From Lachnospiraceae bacterium (GTDB taxonomy: Bacteria > Bacillota_A > Clostridia > Lachnospirales > Lachnospiraceae), in the NCBI GenBank assembly GCA_016287765.1, contig JAEEWS010000007.1:1-64000 (forward strand): 64,000 nucleotides of DNA, written 5' to 3'. Shown here in pieces: positions 24,453-31,536 of the stretch. The notes under the pieces are model-generated. The model was not told the origin of the DNA. It did no database searches and worked only from the letters and a program-made list of their open reading frames with translations. Position numbers and translations under genes: made by a program. Position 1 is the first letter of the stretch; the number at the start of each line of letters is the position of its first letter.

Positions 24453-25037
24453 TCAATTTTCCGCTTTTCCGTTTATGATCTCGAAGTCATTATCTTTCTG
24501 ATCATTATCGGAAGCAGCGTTTCTTTCTTCTTTCTTATCGTAAAACTTTTTCGGTACAGCGATACCGTCCGTATTCAATAAACTGGCAGAAATATTAAAG
24601 GAATCGGAATTTATAAGTTCTATCTGAGCATTTACAAGGTTTTTAAAGTTGATCTTATAGGTATCAAAAACCTGATTCAGATGAATTATCTGCTGATTTA
24701 TCTTGTCCAGTTCCCTGCGGGCATCACCCAGAATGACCTGAGATTTGGTCATGGCATCGTTTTCAAGCTGCCTTGCATTTTCAAATGCACTTGCTCTTGT
24801 TTCCTCAGCTGTTTTTTCGGCGAGTATCAAGGCTTTTTGCATTGTTTTCTCAATGGAACGATAATGGATCAATGCTTCTTCAAGTTCACTTACCTTATTT
24901 TCAAGTCCTTTTTTTTCTTTAAGGAGTTCCGAAAAGCTGCCGGCTATTTCCTGAAGAAAAGAATCCACATCTTTTTTATCATATCCGAGGCCCAAGGCCT
25001 TAAAGGATTTATTCTGTATATCTACAGGTGTTAACAT
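24453..25037 (-). CDS. divIVA: DivIVA-domain division/polarity protein
   Basis: A 194-residue coiled-coil protein. The N-terminal lipid-binding motif is MLTPVDIQNKSFKALGLGYD, and the rest is heptad-rich to about residue 130 with a charged tail. DivIVA binds curved membrane at septa and poles and recruits Min or other partners. The ATG at 25037 follows GGGAGG at a suitable distance; an upstream in-frame ATG overlaps sepF and is rejected. It lies between sepF and lspA. The window also encodes MinC, MinD and MinE, so DivIVA may act apart from Min placement. Confidence 0.92.
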   Translation of the reverse strand: MLTPVDIQNKSFKALGLGYDKKDVDSFLQEIAGSFSELLKEKKGLENKVSELEEALIHYRSIEKTMQKALILAEKTAEETRASAFENARQLENDAMTKSQVILGDARRELDKINQQIIHLNQVFDTYKINFKNLVNAQIELINSDSFNISASLLNTDGIAVPKKFYDKKEERNAASDNDQKDNDFEIINGKAEN

Positions 25038-25054
25038 CTTCTTTTCCTCCCTGA

Positions 25055-25762
25055 TCAATACTTGTTAAATGTCGGAAAATCACTGCCTGTCAATGTGATC
25101 TGAGCAAGAATGTCACCCTCGATATCCACATCACCGGGTGCGGCGATGAAATTATAACCTGTGATCTGATAGATCTGACCGCCGAGGGCATATACAGCAC
25201 CTCCGGCAAAGTCCATGAGTCTCTGGGCAAGTTCCACCCTTACGCCTTCAAAATTAAGGAAGATCACTCCACCGCCTTTAACTGTTTCACTTACTTCTTT
25301 GGCTTCCTCAAAAGACTTGGGGTTTAGAACGTATATGCGGCGATCTGAAAGAGAGGATCTTAAAGGCACGGCTGTTTTGCTCTGGGGCTGCTGAACCGTG
25401 TTTCTTTGAGACTGGGAGGTACGTCCCGAATAAAAACTCTGTCCGGAGGATGAAGGCCTCTGTGACTGGGGGCGATAAGAACCGAAGGAAGTATCGCGGC
25501 TCGGAGATGTTGTTCCCGAGGGACGGGAATTAAAGGTACGTCTTTGAGCTATGGGCTCATCATCGTACTCATCTTCCTCTTCCTCTTTATCTGTTCTTCC
25601 ACGCATATCTTCATATTTTCTTAAAGGGGGATTTTCACGCTTAGGCACAACCTCGCGCTTGCGGCTGTTATCCATGACGATATCAAAATCTTCATCATCG
25701 TCATAATCCTCTTCATCCGTAAGCTTTAATGAATTCAAAAAACCTTGAATTAATTTTCCCAT
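25055..25762 (-). CDS. sepF: Cell division protein SepF
   Basis: SepF polymerises with FtsZ and tethers it to the membrane. The 235-residue protein has the N-terminal membrane-binding helix (MGKLIQGFLNSLKL), a long disordered linker rich in Arg, Ser and Gln (about 25-135), and the conserved C-terminal core (YVLNPKSFEEAKEV to FIAAPGDVDIEG). The linker is longer than in Bacillus SepF (152 residues). YlmH, often found next to sepF, is absent. Confidence 0.94.
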   Translation of the reverse strand: MGKLIQGFLNSLKLTDEEDYDDDEDFDIVMDNSRKREVVPKRENPPLRKYEDMRGRTDKEEEEDEYDDEPIAQRRTFNSRPSGTTSPSRDTSFGSYRPQSQRPSSSGQSFYSGRTSQSQRNTVQQPQSKTAVPLRSSLSDRRIYVLNPKSFEEAKEVSETVKGGGVIFLNFEGVRVELAQRLMDFAGGAVYALGGQIYQITGYNFIAAPGDVDIEGDILAQITLTGSDFPTFNKY

Positions 25763-25830
25763 AAAGAATTCTCCTCATGCCTTTCAATATGTTACATTAT
25801 CCTTATTTTTTAATACACTGTCAATAGTTT

Positions 25831-27219
25831 TTAGTAGATGACGGCACCTTCCGTTACCTTATCGGCTTTAAGTGCAATATGGTCGTAAGCCTTTAGTCCG
25901 GAGGGGGAATTCCTTTTGACCAGAACATAGTCAGTTCCCGATTCCAGACGCTCCACGCGTTTAAATACAGCATAGCCGTTATTGATGTTGTAAGCGCCTT
26001 CCAGCTTTACGGCAAACAGATAAAGCATTGAACTCTCGGTTTTATCCGGTTTTACTATATATTCACCGGAAGAGATAAGATTTCCGCTGATGTAATAAAA
26101 ACCTTCATCTTTCCAAAAGATCTCTGTTTCCAAAAAGCCATAGGTTTTCGCTCCGTTTTTTTCATCGGTCCTTTCTATGGTAAGACCGATCTTTTCCTTA
26201 TCATTCTCATTTGTCTTATAATTCGTAAAATAAGAAGAAGGTATACGGTAAAAATCCTTATAAGCCAATGAAGAAACCGGTATCTTAAGTCCCGAGTTTT
26301 CTTCCGTATCAAAAGAAATATCAACAAATCTCTCAGCAGTATAGTTAGAGATATATTTATCAAGTTTTATAATGGCATAATACTTGGTGCCGCATTTTGA
26401 AAAACTGACCGGTGCAGTGATCTTCTGCCCGTCATTAATGGTAAAGGTGACTTTTTCTTTACCCGAAAGTTTTGAAAAGATATCATCGTTCAATTCCACG
26501 ATAATATTCCAGTCATCTGAGGTTATAAGTTTGTAAACGATAGTTCCGGCTTCGGCCAGATCTGTGGAATAAGCATATTGGGAAGCATACTTTTCCTCGA
26601 ACATGGAAGTATTGAAATTATTCACATTCACATTGGAATAACCGTCCAGGTAATAGGAAATTATACCGGAGGAATCGGAATTCACGATATTAAAGCCGGT
26701 ATTCAGCCCGGTAACCTTTATGATATCGTTCAGACGGGTCATTACCTTTTTGTCCATTGTACGACGATAATACTGAAGTATCTCGTCTTTTACAGTATTA
26801 AACTCATCAAAATCCGATGCTTTTATGTAGCTCTTGTTAATAAAAGCCTTTAGATCCGATATTTCCCGGGAAGTAAGCTTGATCCCTGATTTCTCTGTGC
26901 TTAGTCTTTCATAGACGGAACCGTCGGAACCAATGGAATAAACACTTTCGTTTTTGGAGATCTTATCTCCCTCTTTAAAATAATAATTGATATATCCGCT
27001 TTTTGAAGTGGTATAAAGTTTTTCTTCACGGACGATCAGACCCTTGAACACATCTTTTGAATAAAGCCTGCCCACAGGTACTTCATAAATTGAGATCTCT
27101 GTTTTTGTCAAAGGAACATAAACATTGATTGTCAGGTAAATAAGGACAAACAAAAAAATAACCAGTCCTATATTGACCTCTTTACGCTGTTTAATTTTTG
27201 TGGGCTTCGTACCTGACAA
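25831..27219 (-). CDS. HlyD-like membrane protein of the sepF cluster
   Basis: A 462-residue bitopic protein: a basic N-terminus, one transmembrane helix at about residues 17-38, then extracellular beta-rich domains with an HlyD-like lipoyl half (VGRLYSKDVFKGLIVREEK, later SGYINYYFKEGDKI). Related proteins stand beside sepF in many Clostridia, with no known function. I place the start at TTG 27219, eight bases after a perfect GGAGG; the longer in-frame version from 27309 runs back through the preceding terminator and has no site. The terminator and the TTG start suggest a separate transcript. Confidence 0.82.
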   Translation of the reverse strand: MSGTKPTKIKQRKEVNIGLVIFLFVLIYLTINVYVPLTKTEISIYEVPVGRLYSKDVFKGLIVREEKLYTTSKSGYINYYFKEGDKISKNESVYSIGSDGSVYERLSTEKSGIKLTSREISDLKAFINKSYIKASDFDEFNTVKDEILQYYRRTMDKKVMTRLNDIIKVTGLNTGFNIVNSDSSGIISYYLDGYSNVNVNNFNTSMFEEKYASQYAYSTDLAEAGTIVYKLITSDDWNIIVELNDDIFSKLSGKEKVTFTINDGQKITAPVSFSKCGTKYYAIIKLDKYISNYTAERFVDISFDTEENSGLKIPVSSLAYKDFYRIPSSYFTNYKTNENDKEKIGLTIERTDEKNGAKTYGFLETEIFWKDEGFYYISGNLISSGEYIVKPDKTESSMLYLFAVKLEGAYNINNGYAVFKRVERLESGTDYVLVKRNSPSGLKAYDHIALKADKVTEGAVIY

Positions 27220-27261
27220 TTTATAAACCTCCGGCGTCAAGTTATAGATCAAAGACCTGAA

Positions 27262-27297
27262 AACATAATAAGCACAAGGCAGTTTCCCGCCTTGTGC
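27262..27297 (-). terminator. Terminator after the small P-loop gene
   Basis: On the minus strand GCACAAGGC and GCCTTGTGC form a nine-base stem with an eight-base loop, followed by TTATTATGTTTT. It separates the P-loop gene from the HlyD-like gene. Confidence 0.7.
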
Positions 27298-27318
27298 ATT
27301 TATTATCAATATATACTC

Positions 27319-27738
27319 TTATAAAGCAACAACAACGTTCTGTCTTACCTTTTCGCTTAATCTATCGGCATTGGATGAAACACTGAGGATGAAATCAACC
27401 TTAAATGCGCTCGAAAGGACTTCAAGCTTATCGATCAAACCTTCCATATCTTTGGCTTCGATACATGCAATAGTTAAAAAGCTGTCCAGATAGATGCTGG
27501 AAATGTCATAATTCTGTGAAATGATACCACTGATAAAGCCGACGAATTCATCAGCGTTGTTGATGAAATAATTCTTAGCATTGATCAAACGGATCTTGTT
27601 GTTAAGTTCATACATATGCTTCGAATTTTTATCGATGTAGATAATGCTTCCCTTAGAGTGCAACACGTCGGCGTTGGCTCTGTCAAGAATAATTTTGGTT
27701 TTACCCTTTCCCTTTTCACCTGCAATAATCTGTATCAT
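27319..27738 (-). CDS. Small P-loop ATP-binding protein
   Basis: The 139-residue protein starts with a Walker A motif (GEKGKGKT, residues 7-14) and contains a hydrophobic strand ending in Asp (SSIYLDSFL, about 80-88) that could be Walker B. It resembles short ATP-binding proteins in Lachnospiraceae near sepF and min genes, sometimes labelled PilT-like for the P-loop only. Function unknown. An AGGAGG site precedes the ATG. Its leader contains a hairpin (ATAATGAA / TTCATTAT). Confidence 0.7.
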   Translation of the reverse strand: MIQIIAGEKGKGKTKIILDRANADVLHSKGSIIYIDKNSKHMYELNNKIRLINAKNYFINNADEFVGFISGIISQNYDISSIYLDSFLTIACIEAKDMEGLIDKLEVLSSAFKVDFILSVSSNADRLSEKVRQNVVVAL

Positions 27739-27870
27739 AATTTCATCCTCCTGAAATGATATTTATAATGAATGAGAAATTCATTATCAAAGTTAGTATA
27801 TGCAACGTATAACAGCCATTGCGTTAGAAAAAAACGTAAAGATTAAAGTTCTGATTTATTACCTAACCCC

Positions 27871-27991
27871 GTTATAAGGTTATGTAAGCGAAGCTTACAT
27901 AAACACACGGATGATGAGCGATCGTCAAGCTTGCTTGTAAGAGCGCTTATTATCCGTGTGCACATGAAATTTATTTCATGTGCCTTATAAC
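27871..27991. repeat. 121-bp element able to form a four-way junction
   Basis: GTTATAAGG (27871-27879) pairs with CCTTATAAC (27983-27991). Inside, back to back, are three hairpins: TTATGTAAGC/GCTTACATAA with a GAA loop (27880-27902), a 17-base-pair stem CACACGGAT...AGCG with CGCT...ATCCGTGTG (27904-27960, two G-T pairs), and CACATGAAAT/ATTTCATGTG with a TT loop (27961-27982). Only one base at the junction is unpaired. It fills most of the 280-base gap between mgsA and the P-loop gene. The loops are very short, which favours a DNA element over an RNA. Confidence 0.85.
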
Positions 27992-28018
27992 GTTCACAGC
28001 TAACATCTTAGTCACTAC

Positions 28019-28417
28019 TTAATTCTTATACAATTCTCTCCAGTCAAGGTCTCCCCTGTCCAAGGCCTTTACCAGCAACTCTGCGGTTGCTATGTTCGTT
28101 GCAAAAGGAATATTATGAGTGTCACAGAGACTGATGATATCAAATACGTTAGGCTCATGTGACTTTGGATTTAAAGGGTCTCTCAGATAGATTATCATAT
28201 CCATATCATTGCTCTCTATTTGAGCTCCCATCTGTTGCTGTCCTCCGAGATGCCCCGCGAGATACTTATGAACGGTTAACCCTGTGCCATCCTCTATCAT
28301 TCTTCCGGTGGTTCCTGTAGCAAAAAGAGAATGTTTCGACAATATCCCCTTATATGCTATGCAGAAACTCTGCAGAAGCTTCTTTTTGGCATCATGTGCA
28401 ATTAAGCCTATGTTCAT
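28019..28417 (-). CDS. mgsA: Methylglyoxal synthase
   Basis: MgsA converts dihydroxyacetone phosphate to methylglyoxal, a phosphate-releasing bypass of lower glycolysis. The 132-residue protein has the family motifs IGLIAHDAKK, ATGTTGRMI, GHLGGQQQMGA and the catalytic region LRDPLNPKSHEPNV. It overlaps rodA by four bases (ATGA) at the end of the min-rodA operon. Length is normal for short Firmicutes forms. Confidence 0.96.
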   Translation of the reverse strand: MNIGLIAHDAKKKLLQSFCIAYKGILSKHSLFATGTTGRMIEDGTGLTVHKYLAGHLGGQQQMGAQIESNDMDMIIYLRDPLNPKSHEPNVFDIISLCDTHNIPFATNIATAELLVKALDRGDLDWRELYKN

Positions 28418-29589
28418 CTGATCAATTCCTCGCTTTCCTTTTTAAGGGCAACATCATGATTGATTGCTATGTTCTGTACTATCCCAAGCATAATGTAACT
28501 GCTGAGTGCAGAACTTAATCCGTTGCTTACAAACGGCAACGGAATTCCCGTATTCGGAAGAAGCAATGTAACAACGCCGATGTTAACAAACATCTGAGAT
28601 GTGAAAACACAGGCGCAACCCACTCCAATCAATTTTCCGAGCAAGTCGGACGCGTTATACGCGATCTTTAAGATATTCAGCGCCATCAAGAAGAATAATA
28701 TGATGACGAGTGTTGCTCCAAGAAACCCGAACTCCTCGCATATCCCTGTGAAAATAAAATCACTTTCACGAACCGGTACATACACCGTTCCTCTGGTGCC
28801 TGTATCATTGTTCAACTGCTTTCCCAAAAGTCCGCCGGAGCCAATAGCCGAAACGGAATTAAGCTGTTGGTACATGGTGTCCGGATAATCCTCCGGATGA
28901 AGATAAGCAAGTATTCTGGTTTGTTGATTTTCTGTTATGAATAAGGGATCCGGCTGCTGAACGTACCAAAAAGCAAATATGAGAAGAGGTACGGTTACTA
29001 CGATCAATGCCGCTATCGCCTTTATATTGTATCCCGAAGCAAAAAGCATGATCACAAACAATAATGCAAAGACTATGCTTGTTGACAGATCGGGTTCTAT
29101 CAGTATGAGCAGCCATTGAAGCCCAAAGACCGCTCCTACTATAAGTATTACATAGATTTTTTTTAACTTCGGTTCCAATATCTGATAGATCTTGGCCATC
29201 ACAATGATCATAATGACCTTGGAAAGTTCCGAAGGCTGAAAAGAAAAGATCTCTTTGATCCCCAGCCATCTCCTGGCACCGTATATGGTAACGCCGAATC
29301 GTGTAAATTTAACGGCGGCAAGAAGCAAAAGGTTCAAAAGATACATGGGGACATACAGTCTGGCCAAAAATCTGTAATCAAAAACCGATACAAACATGGC
29401 CAGAAACATGCCGCCTGCAACACCGATCAGCTGCTTAAGATAGAGCTTTTCGGATACTCCGGGCATCACGAATAATGTATATGCACCAATGACACCTAAG
29501 GAAGCTGCAAAAACCATTAAAGCAATATTGTATTCCCTCAGGTTATAACACAGGATCTTGTCCCGTAACTTTTTAATCAGATTCAGCAT
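28414..29589 (-). CDS. rodA: RodA-type peptidoglycan glycosyltransferase
   Basis: A 391-residue SEDS-family polytopic membrane protein with about ten helices. Recognisable segments include IYGARRWLGI near residue 105, FQPSELSKVIMI just after it, and the late motif LPNTGIPLPFVSNGLSS. SEDS proteins polymerise glycan strands with a class B PBP; the partner here is the mrdA product (31537-34356). The genes minE, minD, minC, mrdA, mreD and mreC precede it, so it is assigned as RodA (elongation) and not FtsW. Confidence 0.92.
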   Translation of the reverse strand: MLNLIKKLRDKILCYNLREYNIALMVFAASLGVIGAYTLFVMPGVSEKLYLKQLIGVAGGMFLAMFVSVFDYRFLARLYVPMYLLNLLLLAAVKFTRFGVTIYGARRWLGIKEIFSFQPSELSKVIMIIVMAKIYQILEPKLKKIYVILIVGAVFGLQWLLILIEPDLSTSIVFALLFVIMLFASGYNIKAIAALIVVTVPLLIFAFWYVQQPDPLFITENQQTRILAYLHPEDYPDTMYQQLNSVSAIGSGGLLGKQLNNDTGTRGTVYVPVRESDFIFTGICEEFGFLGATLVIILFFLMALNILKIAYNASDLLGKLIGVGCACVFTSQMFVNIGVVTLLLPNTGIPLPFVSNGLSSALSSYIMLGIVQNIAINHDVALKKESEELIR

Positions 29590-29593
29590 TTGA

Positions 29594-29869
29594 TCAGATC
29601 CGTTTTACTTTTCTTTCCTTTATGGGGATATTAGCCTGTAATGCAGGACCATTGCTGCCTGCAAGCTTTCCGTCCGGTGAGATCTTGATATCAAAATTCT
29701 CAATATCAACATCAACATACTTTGACAAAACGGAAATAATATCTGTTTTGATCTGCTCTATTGTTTCGGGCGGAAGTCCTTGATGCTCCGAATAGAGAAC
29801 AAGCTTCAATCTGCTTTTTGCATCCAGCCCGGATCTTTTTTGTTTGTTTTTTTTGCTGAAAAAGCCCAT
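29594..29869 (-). CDS. minE: Cell division topological specificity factor MinE
   Basis: MinE stimulates the MinD ATPase and drives Min oscillation. The 91-residue protein has the N-terminal basic membrane segment (MGFFSKKNKQK), an anti-MinCD helix (SRLKLVLYSEHQGLPPETIE) and a C-terminal beta dimerisation domain. It lies 14 bases after minD. Presence of MinE implies an oscillating Min system. Confidence 0.95.
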   Translation of the reverse strand: MGFFSKKNKQKRSGLDAKSRLKLVLYSEHQGLPPETIEQIKTDIISVLSKYVDVDIENFDIKISPDGKLAGSNGPALQANIPIKERKVKRI

Positions 29870-29883
29870 TTTTGTCCCTCCCG

Positions 29884-30669
29884 TTATTGCCTTTTACCGA
29901 ATAATTTGGAGAAGAATCCGCTTTTCTTGTTAAGATCCAGGAAAGGGACCTCTTCACCGGTAACTCTGTGACAGATGTTCATGAACGCCTTACCTGCCAA
30001 TGATTCGGAACCAACAAGAGGGATACCTGTATTTGTAGCCACAACGATATTTTCATCATCGGGAACAATACCGATCAGATTGATGGAAAGTACTTCAAGA
30101 ACGTCTTCTGCAGACATCATTTCTCCGCGCTTGACCATATCCATGCGAAGTCTGTTAACAATAAGGTCATAACGTTTAACCTCATTGGCATCAAGAAGAC
30201 CGATGATCCTGTCTGCATCTCTGACAGCAGATACTTCAGGCGTGGTAACGATCAAAGCTCTGTCAGCACCGGCAATGGCATTTCTGAAACCTTGTTCAAT
30301 ACCTGCAGGGCAGTCCAGAATGACGTAATCAAATTCCTTTTTAAGAGTGTCGGTCAAGGTCTTCATCTGTTCAGGAGATACAGAAGTCTTATCTCTTGTC
30401 TGAGCGCAGGGAAGGAGATAAAAATTGGAATATCCCTTTACCTTGATAAATGCCTGATTGATCTTACACTTTTGCTCTATAACATCAACGAGATTGTATA
30501 CTATCCTGTTTTCGAGACCCATAACAACGTCGAGATTTCTGAGGCCGATATCCATATCGATCAGTACTACTTTTTTGTCGAGTTTAGCCAATCCGGTACC
30601 GACATTGGCAGTGGTCGTGGTCTTACCAACGCCGCCCTTTCCGGATGTTACTACAATAACCTCTCCCAT
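29884..30669 (-). CDS. minD: Septum site-determining ATPase MinD
   Basis: MinD is a ParA-type ATPase that dimerises on the membrane and carries MinC. The 261-residue protein has the deviant Walker A GKGGVGKTTT (residues 10-19), DCPAGIEQG at about 120, and a C-terminal amphipathic membrane-targeting helix (SGFFSKLFGKRQ). It is followed by minE and preceded by minC. Confidence 0.97.
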   Translation of the reverse strand: MGEVIVVTSGKGGVGKTTTTANVGTGLAKLDKKVVLIDMDIGLRNLDVVMGLENRIVYNLVDVIEQKCKINQAFIKVKGYSNFYLLPCAQTRDKTSVSPEQMKTLTDTLKKEFDYVILDCPAGIEQGFRNAIAGADRALIVTTPEVSAVRDADRIIGLLDANEVKRYDLIVNRLRMDMVKRGEMMSAEDVLEVLSINLIGIVPDDENIVVATNTGIPLVGSESLAGKAFMNICHRVTGEEVPFLDLNKKSGFFSKLFGKRQ

Positions 30670-30688
30670 GTTTTAAAATCCTCCGAGT

Positions 30689-31525
30689 TTAAAGTATTAT
30701 ATCGTTAAGAACCGATCTGGATGCGAGCTCGATGGCAATGGCATTATCTTTTACCAATGCGATCTTCGGTTCATGCTCTTCTTTTTTTCCTTTTTTCTTG
30801 ACAACGGAATCGGAAGCTCTGCCTATCTTATCCGCTATCCTGATCTGGATGGGATCCATATTAAGAGCGAATACAAAGGCGTTTTCGTTACCGTTGATGC
30901 CTGCATAGGCTTTCCCCTTGAGACTGCCCAGGATAATGATGCTCCCTTCGGAGTAGATCTCACTGCCGGCATTTATATCCCCCAGTATTACAAGGCTGCT
31001 TTTTTCGTTGAGCACCATGCCGCTTCTTAAATAACCTTTATAAAACCGGGCGATCTTTGGAATATCCTCCCGTGAGTAATAAATATAATCCTCATTTTCC
31101 GGAGGCTCCGAAACGGATGTTTCCGCATTGACCTCTTCCGAGGGAACTTCCTCGACATCTTCAAAGATCGTATCCTCAGTTTCGGCTGCGACAGTTTCCT
31201 CAACAGGCTCAATTTCTATCTCTTCAGGTTCATTATATTTCTGAACAGCCCTTCTGAATCTCTCTTCCGTATCGGAATTAAAATCCATAATACATAAAAT
31301 ATCCAGAGAACAACTGTCCCGAATAATACCGATCAATTCTTCTCTTTCTTCGTCGTTCAGCGGTCTGCCCTCAAAACCAATGGCGATTTTTTCTTTACCG
31401 AACATTTTTGATGCGTGTTTAAAGTATTCGGCAGTTTCAGTCTTTATATCATCAAACGACGCATCGGAGGCAATGTTAACGGAAAGTCCGTATCTGTTGC
31501 CCTTTAATGAAATTATACCGTTCAT
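30689..31525 (-). CDS. minC: Septum site-determining protein MinC
   Basis: MinC inhibits FtsZ polymerisation. The 278-residue protein has an N-terminal FtsZ-binding domain (about 1-105), an acidic, low-complexity linker (about 110-165, rich in Glu) and a C-terminal beta-helix that binds MinD (SSLVILGDINAGSEIYSEGS through NGNENAFVFAL). The acidic linker is longer than in E. coli (231 residues total). It starts 12 bases after mrdA. Confidence 0.93.
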   Translation of the reverse strand: MNGIISLKGNRYGLSVNIASDASFDDIKTETAEYFKHASKMFGKEKIAIGFEGRPLNDEEREELIGIIRDSCSLDILCIMDFNSDTEERFRRAVQKYNEPEEIEIEPVEETVAAETEDTIFEDVEEVPSEEVNAETSVSEPPENEDYIYYSREDIPKIARFYKGYLRSGMVLNEKSSLVILGDINAGSEIYSEGSIIILGSLKGKAYAGINGNENAFVFALNMDPIQIRIADKIGRASDSVVKKKGKKEEHEPKIALVKDNAIAIELASRSVLNDIIL

Positions 31526-31536
31526 TTAACCTCCTG

